Below the pieces are notes generated by a model. That model made no database searches. It saw only the letters and a program-made list of their open reading frames with translations, and was not told the DNA's origin. From assembly GCA_965261475.1 (NCBI GenBank), contig OZ253454.1, positions 124,001 through 188,000 on the forward strand: a stretch of 64,000 nt of DNA. The letters run 5' to 3'. Every line of letters starts with the position of its first letter. Positions within the stretch are counted from its first letter, which is position 1. Below, in pieces: positions 53,950 to 63,349 of the stretch. A program made the translations under genes and the position numbers. This DNA is from G965261475 sp965261475 [NCBI: bacterium] (lineage in GTDB: Bacteria; SAR324; XYD2-FULL-50-16).

Positions 53950-56900
53950 GTGCAGCAGCATATTGCAAAAATAGAGTTTCAAAAGATTAACAAGGGCTCT
54001 TGTGGGTTGGGTGTAGTTGCTAACATTCATGGGATTGCAAGTCATAAAATTTTAGAGCAAGGGCTACTAATTGTAAAAAATTTAGAGCATAGAGGTGCTA
54101 CAGGGCAAGACCAGCTTTCTGGTGATGGAGCAGGGTTAATGATTGATATTGCAGACCAATTTTTTCGTGCATTTTGGCAAGAAAAAGATATTATATTACC
54201 TGTTTTTGGTGATTATGCTGTAGGTATGTGTTTTTTTTCTTGTGATCGTCAACTCAGAGCTAGACAACAAAAGCAAATAGAAGCCATTATAGCTCAGAGT
54301 ACTTTACGTTTTATTGGTTGGCGAGAAGTACCTACAGATAATAGCAGCTTGTCTCCTAATGACTTGCATTTAGAACCTAGTATATTGCAGCTTTTTGTAG
54401 CGCATGTTAGAGAAGATTATTTTGAGCAGCAGGTTTATTTATTGCGTAAAAAAATTAAACAAGCAATCAAGGATGATATTTTTGAAATTGTAAGTTTTTC
54501 TAGTCAGACACTAATTTACAAAGGTTTATTTTTAGCAAGTCAATTAGCACAATATTATTTGGATTTTAAGCAACAGAGTTTTCAAACTTCTTTTGCTTTA
54601 CTACATCAAAGATTTTCTACAAATACGCTGCCTTCTTGGAAGCTAGCACAACCTCTCAGGCTCATAGCGCATAACGGAGAAATTAATACTTGTATTGGCA
54701 ATATCAATAGTTGTAACGCGAGAGAAAGCCAAATGCGAAGTAAGTTTTTTTCTAGCTCAAAAGCTTTATTCCCTATTATAGAAGCTGGGTGTAGTGATAG
54801 TTTGGGATATGATAATTTTTTAGAGTTTCTAGTACAAAATGGTATTTCTTTGGTAGAGGCGATGATGATGATGATGCCACAGTCTTGGGAAAATGAAACC
54901 AAAATACAAAAAAATCTAAAAAGTTTTTACGAATATCATACTCCGATGCTGGAGCCTTGGGATGGTCCTGCTGCAATATTGTTTGCAAATAAAAATTTTA
55001 TAGGCGCTGCAGTTGACAGGAATGGCTTAAGACCATTGCGATATTGTTTGAGCAAAGATTGTGTAGTTATCGCCTCAGAATCAGGAGTATTGCCTATGGC
55101 AACAGAGCAAATACTTCAAAAAGGTAAGCTTGGAGCCGGAGAGATTCTAGCACTAGATAGAAAAAAAGGTAAAATTTTGTATGATACAGACCTTAAAGAA
55201 TCTTGTAGCAATGCTCATCCATATGCTAAATGGAATAAAGAACATAAGGTTTATCTTTCTGAAGGTAAAAAAAAAACTCATCAAAAAAAAAAAGTTGCTC
55301 CACTTTCTCTAAAACAGCAACAAAAAGTTTTTTTCTATAGCGAAGAAGATTTGAGTATGCTTTTTCAAAACATGGCAGAAACTTCTGAGGAGCTGACTTA
55401 TGCTATGGGTACAGATACACCTCTAGCAATATTATCAGAAAAACCGCAATTACTATATGGGTATTTTAAGCAAAGGTTTGCACAAGTAACTAACCCACCT
55501 ATTGATCCTATCAGAGAACAATGCAATATGTCTTTAGAAAGTTATGTAATAAACGACTTTAATTTACTAGAAAAAACTCCAAAAAATGCCAAAGTTTTTG
55601 TCATAGAGAATCCGATTGTAACAAGGCAAGAGCTAATGTTTATACAAGCACAAAAAAAATTTTCGTGTCACAAACTAAGTATGTTGTATGATTATCAAAA
55701 GCAAAAATTGAGCGAAGCAGTAGCTGCTTTATGCGAACAATCCCTACAAGCAGTTAAATCAGGTGCTTCTTTATTAGTTTTGAGTGACAAACAAGTTTCT
55801 AGTGCTGCTCTTCCTATTCCAGCTTTGCTTGCTGTTTCTGCCGTACATCATCATTTAATAGTGCAAAAGGAAAGAAAAAAAATAGGGTTAATTTTAGAGA
55901 CAGGAGAAGCTAGAGAAACTCACCATTTTGCATTATTACTAGGTTATGGTGCGACGGCAGTCTGCCCTTATTTAGCCTACGAAACTATAGCAGATATGGC
56001 ACAAAACAAACAGCTTAGTGTTTCGCAAAACGAAGCGCTAGCAAATTATGTTGAGGCACTCTCTAAGGGTTTGAGAAAAATTATGTCTAAAATGGGTATC
56101 TCTACACTCAACAGCTATCAAGGTGCTCAAGTTTTTGAGGCTATTGGTTTAAGCAAAGAGCTGATTCAAAAATATTTTTGTAACACATACAGCTCTATTG
56201 GTGGAATTGGCATTGATTTATTGGAGAAAGAAGCTGTGTTTAAACACAAACAGGCTTTTATGCAGGAGCACTTAATTAGCAAAGGAGAATATAACTGGCG
56301 TATGCAAGGAGAAAAACATCTCTACAACCCTACAACTATTCACTTATTACAGCAAGCATCTTGGAAAAATGACTACAAAATTTATCAAGAATTTTCTAGG
56401 AGTGTTAATAATACAGGGTTATATAAACTTAGAAATTTACTAAAATTTAAATCCACTCTTAAAACTATTGAGCTCAACGAGGTTGAAGGAGTAGCTGAAA
56501 TAGCGAAAAGGTTTTGTACAGGCGCTATGTCTATTGGTGCTATTTCACGAGAATCACACGAAGATTTAGCTATAGCTATGAACAGTCTTGGTGCTAAAAG
56601 TAATACAGGAGAAGGAGGAGAAGATGCTACAAGATATAAACTCTCAGCAGATGGAAGCTCTAAAAATAGTAAAATTAAACAAATAGCATCAGGGCGTTTT
56701 GGTGTCACTAGTTATTACTTGAATAACGCAGAAGAAATTCAAATTAAAATTGCTCAAGGAGCAAAACCGGGAGAAGGAGGACAAATCAAAGGATTGAAAG
56801 TAGATTCTTATATTGCAAAATTAAGACATACCGTTGAGGGCATTGCTCTAATCTCTCCACCTCCCCACCACGATATTTATTCTATAGAAGATTTAGCACA

Positions 56901-58368
56901 GTTAATCTACGATTTAAAAAATGCTAACCCAAAAGTAGCAGTGAGTGTGAAACTTGTAGCTTCGCAAGGAGTTGGGACTATCGCAGCAGGAGTAGTAAAA
57001 GCGAAAGCGGATAAGATTATCATAGCAGGGTTTGATGGAGGCACTGGTGCTTCTCCTGCTTCTTCTATCAAAAATGCTGGTATTCCTTGGGAGTTAGGGA
57101 TTGTAGAGACTCAGCAAATGTTGGTTAGTAATCGTATTCGCGATAGAGTAACACTGCAAATTGACGGACAAATTACTACAGGTAGAGATGTAGTAGTGGG
57201 TGCTTTATTTGGAGCTGAGGAGTTTGGTTTTTCTACTGCTGCTTTGGTTACGCAGGGTTGTATTTTAATGAGAAAATGCCACTTGAATACTTGCCCTGTC
57301 GGCATTGCTACGCAAGATAAAAACTTAAGGGCAAAATACAAAGGCAAACCTGAGTATGTTAGAGATTATTTGTTAATGGTAGCGCGTGAAGCTAGAGAAA
57401 TTATGGCATCACTAGGAATAAGAAAATTTGATGATTTAATAGGTCAAGTACAATTTTTAGAGATCAATCAAAAAAGGCATAATGCAAAGTCCAAAGAACT
57501 AGATCTTTCTTTTTTGTTACAAAAAGTAGTAGCAGAAAAATCTGTTTATAAAAAAATAAGAGAACAAAGCAACATGTTGGAGAATGCTTTGGATAAAAAA
57601 CTCATTCAGATTTCTCAGACAGCTTTAGAAGAAGGTAAAAAAATACGGTTTAGCATGAATATCAAAAATACCCAACGCGCTGTAGGCACTATGTTAGGTC
57701 ATCAGGTAACGCAAAAGTACGGTGAGCAAGGCTTGCTAGAAGATACTATTAGTATAGATTTTTCTGGTACAGCAGGGCAGAGCTTTGGTGCATTTTTACC
57801 TCCTGGAATTAGCCTGCATATTAAGGGAGATGCAAACGATTACTTAGGAAAAGGATTGTGTGGAGGTAAGATTGTCGTGCAAGCGATAAACGAGTTACAA
57901 AATCAAGCTTCCAAAAATGCTATTGTAGGTAATACTGTACTCTATGGGGCAACTGGTGGTAAAACTTTTTTAAATGGCTCTGCAGGAGAAAGATTTGCTG
58001 TCCGCAATAGTGGTGCGATGGCAGTTGTAGAAGGAGTAGGCGAACATGGATGCGAATATATGACAGGGGGAGTAGTAATTGTATTAGGAAAGATTGGCAG
58101 AAATTTTGCCGCAGGTATGAGCGATGGAGAAATTTATATTTATGATGATCTAGATAGTGTCAAAAGTAATTGTAATTTGTCTTGTGTAGAAGTTTTGAAG
58201 ATGCAAAAAGAAGATAAACAATTTTGGTCCTTGCTGACAGAGCATTTTTTACTAACAAAGAGCAGGGTTGCTGAAGAAATTTTAGCAAACAAGAAAGCAG
58301 CTCTAAAAAAGTTTACTTGTGTAGTCTCTAAACTCACACAGGCAGTTTATAAACAAAAAGCCAGTTAA
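53950..58368 (+). CDS. gltB: Glutamate synthase large subunit
   Basis: A 1472-aa enzyme of ammonia assimilation. The N-terminal glutaminase domain begins near CGLGVVANIHG, where Cys18 would be the nucleophile after removal of the leader, followed by LEHRGATGQDQLSGDGAG. The central domain and FMN-binding synthase barrel (about 830-1180) hold SIGAISRESHEDLAIAMNSL and GGEDATRY, then GAKPGEGGQIKG and FDGGTGASPASSIKNAG. The [3Fe-4S] site is CILMRKCHLNTCPVG (about 1107-1121). The GXGXG C-terminal domain covers about 1240-1420. GTG start at 53950. gltD is not adjacent. Confidence 0.96.
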   Translation: MQQHIAKIEFQKINKGSCGLGVVANIHGIASHKILEQGLLIVKNLEHRGATGQDQLSGDGAGLMIDIADQFFRAFWQEKDIILPVFGDYAVGMCFFSCDRQLRARQQKQIEAIIAQSTLRFIGWREVPTDNSSLSPNDLHLEPSILQLFVAHVREDYFEQQVYLLRKKIKQAIKDDIFEIVSFSSQTLIYKGLFLASQLAQYYLDFKQQSFQTSFALLHQRFSTNTLPSWKLAQPLRLIAHNGEINTCIGNINSCNARESQMRSKFFSSSKALFPIIEAGCSDSLGYDNFLEFLVQNGISLVEAMMMMMPQSWENETKIQKNLKSFYEYHTPMLEPWDGPAAILFANKNFIGAAVDRNGLRPLRYCLSKDCVVIASESGVLPMATEQILQKGKLGAGEILALDRKKGKILYDTDLKESCSNAHPYAKWNKEHKVYLSEGKKKTHQKKKVAPLSLKQQQKVFFYSEEDLSMLFQNMAETSEELTYAMGTDTPLAILSEKPQLLYGYFKQRFAQVTNPPIDPIREQCNMSLESYVINDFNLLEKTPKNAKVFVIENPIVTRQELMFIQAQKKFSCHKLSMLYDYQKQKLSEAVAALCEQSLQAVKSGASLLVLSDKQVSSAALPIPALLAVSAVHHHLIVQKERKKIGLILETGEARETHHFALLLGYGATAVCPYLAYETIADMAQNKQLSVSQNEALANYVEALSKGLRKIMSKMGISTLNSYQGAQVFEAIGLSKELIQKYFCNTYSSIGGIGIDLLEKEAVFKHKQAFMQEHLISKGEYNWRMQGEKHLYNPTTIHLLQQASWKNDYKIYQEFSRSVNNTGLYKLRNLLKFKSTLKTIELNEVEGVAEIAKRFCTGAMSIGAISRESHEDLAIAMNSLGAKSNTGEGGEDATRYKLSADGSSKNSKIKQIASGRFGVTSYYLNNAEEIQIKIAQGAKPGEGGQIKGLKVDSYIAKLRHTVEGIALISPPPHHDIYSIEDLAQLIYDLKNANPKVAVSVKLVASQGVGTIAAGVVKAKADKIIIAGFDGGTGASPASSIKNAGIPWELGIVETQQMLVSNRIRDRVTLQIDGQITTGRDVVVGALFGAEEFGFSTAALVTQGCILMRKCHLNTCPVGIATQDKNLRAKYKGKPEYVRDYLLMVAREAREIMASLGIRKFDDLIGQVQFLEINQKRHNAKSKELDLSFLLQKVVAEKSVYKKIREQSNMLENALDKKLIQISQTALEEGKKIRFSMNIKNTQRAVGTMLGHQVTQKYGEQGLLEDTISIDFSGTAGQSFGAFLPPGISLHIKGDANDYLGKGLCGGKIVVQAINELQNQASKNAIVGNTVLYGATGGKTFLNGSAGERFAVRNSGAMAVVEGVGEHGCEYMTGGVVIVLGKIGRNFAAGMSDGEIYIYDDLDSVKSNCNLSCVEVLKMQKEDKQFWSLLTEHFLLTKSRVAEEILANKKAALKKFTCVVSKLTQAVYKQKAS

Positions 58369-58578
58369 TGCTTACAAAAAAATTGCAAACATTTTGGAGG
58401 TGACGCAATAACATAATATTAGCATAGTAAAATTTATTTTAGAGCGTGCATCAAACCTTAATTAGCATAGTTAAATTTATTAGATAAAAATTTATTGCTA
58501 AGAGTAAAAATCATTGACATTTGTTGTATGCTATGTTAGTCACCTATGTAGTACACTTGTAACAAATTATTTATTATT

Positions 58579-59379
58579 ATGAATTATTTTAGAACGACAT
58601 TGCTTAGGAATACAGATTATTTTGTAGAAAATGTGATTGATTACGATCAAGTCTCGTCAAAATGGGATTTTTTAAAGATGGATCCTATGAAATGGGATAA
58701 TTTTGCAGATGCAAAAGCTATGGGATTGATTAGGAATTCAGAGCGTATAATTTGTGAAGAGCATCTTTCTTCTATAGAAGAAAGCATTCACGGTGTTGCT
58801 AAAATATATTCTATCTCTTTGAGTCAGTGTTATAGAAGAAAAAAAATTTTAGAAAGTTTGGAACAGAATCAAAAAAGCTTTCAAGATTTAATATCCGAGC
58901 TAACTCTCTGTATTGATGGGTATAACAAAGAATTAGTACTAGTAGATCAGCAAATTACTAAAATAGAGGGAATAAGATATACTCAAGAAAAAGATGTTCA
59001 TACAATTTTATTTAGTTTTAGAAAAGAGATTAATCAATTGGAAATAGACAACCAAGAAAAAATTAAAAGTTTTGTGCAATTTTTGAACTTTATTATCTCG
59101 AATTTAACTGCAACAAAAACAAGAATAGAAAAGCATTCTAGTCAACTTAAGCAATCTATAGCTAAAACGAAGGAATGTTTGAGCATGGAGCTAAAAATTA
59201 TGCAAAAAGCACTAGACAAGATGAGTGGCATGAGAGATAAGTATTTGTATAGTTTTGTTTTTTATAATAAGTTAAGTAATACAAAAAAGGATCACGTCAA
59301 AGAAACAAAATCCGCTCATAGCTCAAGTGAGATTGACAGCGAAGATTTAAGTCTTGAAGAAGATACCTTGTCTTTGTAA
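58579..59379 (+). CDS. Unrecognised coiled-coil protein
   Basis: A 266-aa cytoplasmic protein without signal peptide or membrane helices. Residues about 65-225 are almost wholly helical with heptad-like Leu/Ile spacing (ISELTLCIDGYNKELVLVDQ and similar), so a long coiled coil is likely. The C-terminus is acidic and Ser-rich (HSSSEIDSEDLSLEEDTLSL). No family recognised. A 210-bp AT-rich gap with two imperfect copies of TTAGCATAGTTAAATTTATT separates it from gltB. Confidence 0.6.
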   Translation: MNYFRTTLLRNTDYFVENVIDYDQVSSKWDFLKMDPMKWDNFADAKAMGLIRNSERIICEEHLSSIEESIHGVAKIYSISLSQCYRRKKILESLEQNQKSFQDLISELTLCIDGYNKELVLVDQQITKIEGIRYTQEKDVHTILFSFRKEINQLEIDNQEKIKSFVQFLNFIISNLTATKTRIEKHSSQLKQSIAKTKECLSMELKIMQKALDKMSGMRDKYLYSFVFYNKLSNTKKDHVKETKSAHSSSEIDSEDLSLEEDTLSL

Positions 59380-59555
59380 AACGAATTGTATTAGGTTTAA
59401 AAATATTAGTTAGTCGTACTTTGTCTGCTTAAACTATATATTAGTTAGTTTTACTTTCACTATTAAGCATTGTCAGTATTGAGATTGTGCTTGTCTGTAA
59501 ATACAATTTTTTGGTTTGCCTTTGTTGTAAGTTTTTACTGAGGTACTGAGTGCAA

Positions 59556-59567
59556 TGCTCTAGAGCA
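59556..59567. terminator. Palindrome in a structured stretch between convergent genes
   Basis: TGCTCTAGAGCA is a perfect 12-bp palindrome inside a larger hairpin made by TACTGAG (59544-59550) and CTCAGTA (59588-59594), between two convergent genes. It could end transcription from both sides; there is no strong T run, so confidence is low. Confidence 0.3.
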
Positions 59568-59588
59568 AGTAAAAATTACAGGGCATGC

Positions 59589-60362
59589 TCAGTAAGTTAA
59601 GTTGATAGAGTATTTAATCCGTAAATCATTTAGATATTTGGTTTTAGTATAGTCGTTGTATTTATGTGCTCCATTGATAGCGGTGTAGATATTGCCTCCA
59701 TAGAACGCAAGAGCAAAGAAAGAAAAAATAGCCTCTTTTGTACTCTCTTTATTGTTTCTAGCTTCTATGCTAGCTAACACGAACAAACTGTTAATAAAAA
59801 AACTGTAAAAAGCTTCTTTGTATCTTTTGTTGTAGAGACTACCAGCTCCTGGCAAAATAGCTGAAAGACTGCCAGCTATCAGAGGAGATTTTTTTGACTG
59901 TTGGTTATGCTGTTGCCATTCATCTACAAAAGATTTAACCGGTTTATAAAAATCTACACGAATGTCGTACATGAGCGTAATAGCTTTTTTGATATTATCT
60001 CTACGGTAGTAAAAAGGTTTGTGGTTATCTTTATCTAAAAAGGCTAAAGAATATAAAAATTGCATTTCTTCACTCCATAATAATTCAGGGTATTTGACTT
60101 TTACACTTTTAAAATAATCAATAGCTCCATTATAATCTCTACCTGCTAAATAAGATTTTGCTATTTGAGTGTGAATCTCAGGGCTTTGTTGTTTTGGAAA
60201 AAAATGTAGCAATCTTTGGTATTCTGTAATAGCCCTATAAAATTCTTTTGATAGGTGAAGTCTATCAGCAAATTTTTTTTGACTATTTGCATCTAGTGTA
60301 ATTTCTTGTGCTATGAGAAAGGGTGCGTAACAAAGCAAAAATAAGTAAATCCAGGAGCGCAT
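59589..60362 (-). CDS. Secreted/membrane TPR protein with DUF5683-like tail
   Basis: A 257-aa protein. Signal peptide MRSWIYLFLLCYAPFLIAQ (about 1-19). Residues about 25-110 form TPR-like repeats (YRAITEYQRLLHFFPKQQSP; GRDYNGAIDYFKSVKVKYPE). The C-terminal part has the membrane-associated motif SLSAILPGAGSLYNKRYKEA (about 163-182), a hydrophobic helix, and ALAFYGGNIYTAINGAHKYN (about 217-236), as in DUF5683-type envelope proteins. It probably sits in the inner membrane facing the periplasm, with an unknown role in envelope assembly or scaffolding. Stands alone. Confidence 0.65.
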   Translation of the reverse strand: MRSWIYLFLLCYAPFLIAQEITLDANSQKKFADRLHLSKEFYRAITEYQRLLHFFPKQQSPEIHTQIAKSYLAGRDYNGAIDYFKSVKVKYPELLWSEEMQFLYSLAFLDKDNHKPFYYRRDNIKKAITLMYDIRVDFYKPVKSFVDEWQQHNQQSKKSPLIAGSLSAILPGAGSLYNKRYKEAFYSFFINSLFVLASIEARNNKESTKEAIFSFFALAFYGGNIYTAINGAHKYNDYTKTKYLNDLRIKYSINLTY

Positions 60363-60643
60363 AATTTTTTGAGTAGTATTTGTCTGCTGATGGACGCAGG
60401 AAGTTTTTTTATTTGTTGTATATTTTAGATTATATAACTGATTGTTTTCTAGCAGTAGAATGTCAATTTTGACTTGATTGGTTATTTACTTAATGCTTGC
60501 AGAATAAACATTCTTCTTTATTCTATGTTAGTTTGTACTTTTTTAATAAATTTAGTATACTTTATCAGTATTAATAACATAAGTTAAAAAATGGCTTGTG
60601 TCTATTAAGTTTACTATATTATGGCAAAGTGCAAGTATAAAGT

Positions 60644-61810
60644 ATGGACAGCAATAATTTTACCAAAGAGTATAAAGATACCTACAATCAATATGTAAAA
60701 CTTAATGATTTATTGCATAGAGATTTTTATTTTTATATAAGTATTTACAGCGAAATTTTAGCAAAAATTTCTCAAGGCTCTATGGAGAATTTTACAGATA
60801 TTCTGCCAAAAATGCGAGGAAAAATTTTTCAAGATAATTTTTGCAAAGAGAGTGAACTCGAAAATAAAAAAAATAATTTTCTTAAAGTTTTCTTTGAGGT
60901 AGAGGAGATTAGAAAAAACAATATCCAATTGGATATTCTAGAAGATATTGTTTTTTTGTGTCAAAAAGCTAGTAAAATTATTCAAAAACATTGGGAGTTT
61001 TATCAATACAAAAAAGATAAGTTATCTCTAGACGATATTTTCTTTTTGTTTTTTCAAGAAGTAGAAGAAGTTTTATTTTTATGGGATTCGTTTACTGATA
61101 AACTTGAAGTATTTTCTAAAGTTTGGCTCTGCAATCAAACAAAAATATTAAATGAAAAGATAGAAGGAAAAGTGGTACAAGTTTTTTTTGCAAAACACAC
61201 TTCTCAAACAGTGGAGTTAAATTCTGTAGAAAGTTTTATTACATTACTAAAAAAAGTTAATCAATTAATAACGCATATCCAAGCTAGACCAGAGATAAAT
61301 TTAAATATTACGGCTATTCAAATTCAAAATAGCCAAGTTAATATACAAATTTTATTATGTTTGAATGATATTGAAGCGTTTCAAGGCATTATTACTAATT
61401 TTCACCCTGAAAAATTACAAAAAGATGGATTGCAACGAATATTATCCAGTATTTTTGGTGTAGAAAAGGTAAGGAGTATAGATAAAAGAATGTTACTAAA
61501 TTATCAAAAACAACTCAAAGAATTGGTGGGCTCTATTCAAAAAGAAGGAAATTTTGGTTTTGATTTTAGAGGTCAACAAGAAATTTACGTTAAAGTTCTT
61601 AGTTTGTTAGCAAAAATGAAAAGCACAAAATTTAACAAAAATAGTGGAGAAAGAAATAGTAAAAAATACACTAGAGACTCCTTATTTTCTAGAGCTATCG
61701 TTAATAAAAAAATGGAAGTGCTACCCAAAAAGGAATATCCTACAAAAAATACTAACTCTAAGTTAACGCAAGATAGTAATAAAGAATATATAGCATATCT
61801 TACAAGTTAA
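60644..61810 (+). CDS. Unrecognised cytoplasmic protein upstream of lnt
   Basis: A 388-aa protein without signal peptide or membrane helices. It is rich in Lys, Asn, Phe and Glu, mostly helical for the first 200 residues, then a mixed region with NLNITAIQIQNSQVNIQILL and a Lys-rich tail (RDSLFSRAIVNKKMEVLPKK). I see no known domain. The tail looks suited to nucleic acid or ribosome binding, but this is composition only. Its stop directly abuts the lnt ATG (61810/61811), so the two are cotranscribed. The 281-bp gap upstream is AT-rich without a clear promoter. Confidence 0.6.
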   Translation: MDSNNFTKEYKDTYNQYVKLNDLLHRDFYFYISIYSEILAKISQGSMENFTDILPKMRGKIFQDNFCKESELENKKNNFLKVFFEVEEIRKNNIQLDILEDIVFLCQKASKIIQKHWEFYQYKKDKLSLDDIFFLFFQEVEEVLFLWDSFTDKLEVFSKVWLCNQTKILNEKIEGKVVQVFFAKHTSQTVELNSVESFITLLKKVNQLITHIQARPEINLNITAIQIQNSQVNIQILLCLNDIEAFQGIITNFHPEKLQKDGLQRILSSIFGVEKVRSIDKRMLLNYQKQLKELVGSIQKEGNFGFDFRGQQEIYVKVLSLLAKMKSTKFNKNSGERNSKKYTRDSLFSRAIVNKKMEVLPKKEYPTKNTNSKLTQDSNKEYIAYLTS

Positions 61811-63349
61811 ATGTTTGCGAAGAATTATTTTTGGAAAATAATTCTTGCTGCTATGAGTGGAATACTTTATTCCATTCCCTACCTTTTTCAATCTTTTTTT
61901 TTACTCAGCTGGTTTGCTTGGGTACCACTATTTTTTGTTATTCAAGGTCAATCTTACCGCCAAACTTATTTTTTCGGATTAGTTAGTGGTACTGTAGCCT
62001 ACTTAATAGGTATGTACTGGATGGCTAATTTGAGTTATTTTTACTTCGGTTTTGCTATTCCCTTTAATTATCTTTTTTTATTTTTCTTCGCCGTCATAGC
62101 TTCCAATTTTATCGCTTTAATTTTTTTATTTTTTCAATTTTTAAAAAATAATATTCCTATCTCAGAGCTTTTTATTTTTCCTATTTGCTTTGTATTTTTG
62201 TCATTCAACAATCCTCTAACTTTTCATATAGCTTTTGGTAGCTCACAGATGGCATTTACAAGTGCTATACAAGCCATCGAATTTACTGGGATTGAAGGAC
62301 TAAGTTTGCTACTAGCTTTTTTTAATATCTTTATTTATAAATTGATCACTCATAGTAAGACTATTAACAAAGCAAGTTGGTTATTTTTGCTCATAATTTT
62401 TTGTCTTTGGTTTGCTTACGGTTTTTATGCTCAACAAAAATGGCAAACTATTTATAGTAGTTGGAAGACAAAAAAAATAGCTATTGTGCAACCAAACCGC
62501 ACAGCTAGTTTGTTTCGCTCAGCAGATTTAGAATTTGATAAAAATTACCCTCTAGAATTTAAATTGATGCAAACTATTTTAGAAAAAAAACCTGTATTAA
62601 CTATTTGGCCCGAAGGGCATACTTATCAATATCAACAATTTTCTGCTGTGAGGCAAGGGTTTCGTAAGTGGGTCAGTGATTTTAATACTCATCTGCTTTT
62701 TATAGATAATCATTATTTATCAAAGGGAGTTTATAATTCTATGTTTTGGCTCAACAACAAAGGTTATCTCAAAGATATTTATCATAAACGTACGCTAGTA
62801 CCTTTTGGCGAATACCTACCGCTACAAAAGTATTATAAAAATTTTTTACCTAAAATAGGAGTTACTCTTGGTCGTTTTCAGCAAGGCATAAAACCAAAAA
62901 CATTTTTAATAGCAAAGATGAGGGTCACTCCTTTGATATGTTACGAATCTATTGCTCCGTACACTGCTGCGGAAAATATTAGTGGTATGAGCAAAGGAAA
63001 AATTTTTGTTGTAGCTACCAATAATGAGTGGTATCGCTCTCAGCTCCAAGTTACTGCTCACAGTATGATTTCTAATCTTCGTGCTGTAGAAAATAGAGTG
63101 CCTATGATTCATGTTATCAATAATGGTTATTCTTCTGTTACTATGCCAGATGGTAAAGTGATTTTTAAGACACCTTATTTGGAGAGTGGTGCTTGGGTGA
63201 TAGATTTGCCTTATAGCGAGGAATCAGGAGGTAGTTTTTACTCTCAGCATTACCGTTTACTTGAGTATTTGACTACTATTGTTGTTGGTATTTTCTTGCT
63301 ATTGTGTATTTTGCAAGTAAAATTTAGAGCTCCAAAGCAAACTCAATAA
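61811..63349 (+). CDS. lnt: Apolipoprotein N-acyltransferase
   Basis: A 512-aa inner-membrane enzyme that adds the third acyl chain to outer-membrane lipoproteins. About six hydrophobic helices fill the first 215 residues, a periplasmic nitrilase-like domain follows (about 220-490), and one helix closes the protein (about 485-505). The catalytic triad is visible: Glu in WPEGHTY (about 265), Lys in the KRTLVPFGEYLP region (about 325-336) and Cys in PLICYESIAP (about 375-384). ATNNEWYR (about 400) is also conserved. The protein supports a two-membrane cell. It overlaps the convergent ispA gene by 26 bp. Confidence 0.93.
   Translation: MFAKNYFWKIILAAMSGILYSIPYLFQSFFLLSWFAWVPLFFVIQGQSYRQTYFFGLVSGTVAYLIGMYWMANLSYFYFGFAIPFNYLFLFFFAVIASNFIALIFLFFQFLKNNIPISELFIFPICFVFLSFNNPLTFHIAFGSSQMAFTSAIQAIEFTGIEGLSLLLAFFNIFIYKLITHSKTINKASWLFLLIIFCLWFAYGFYAQQKWQTIYSSWKTKKIAIVQPNRTASLFRSADLEFDKNYPLEFKLMQTILEKKPVLTIWPEGHTYQYQQFSAVRQGFRKWVSDFNTHLLFIDNHYLSKGVYNSMFWLNNKGYLKDIYHKRTLVPFGEYLPLQKYYKNFLPKIGVTLGRFQQGIKPKTFLIAKMRVTPLICYESIAPYTAAENISGMSKGKIFVVATNNEWYRSQLQVTAHSMISNLRAVENRVPMIHVINNGYSSVTMPDGKVIFKTPYLESGAWVIDLPYSEESGGSFYSQHYRLLEYLTTIVVGIFLLLCILQVKFRAPKQTQ

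Noticed and set aside
58500-58578. TTGACA at 58514 as -35 of a promoter for the 266-aa coiled-coil gene
   Set aside because: No -10 box at proper spacing; nearest TATGTT is 12 bp and TATGTA 25 bp away.
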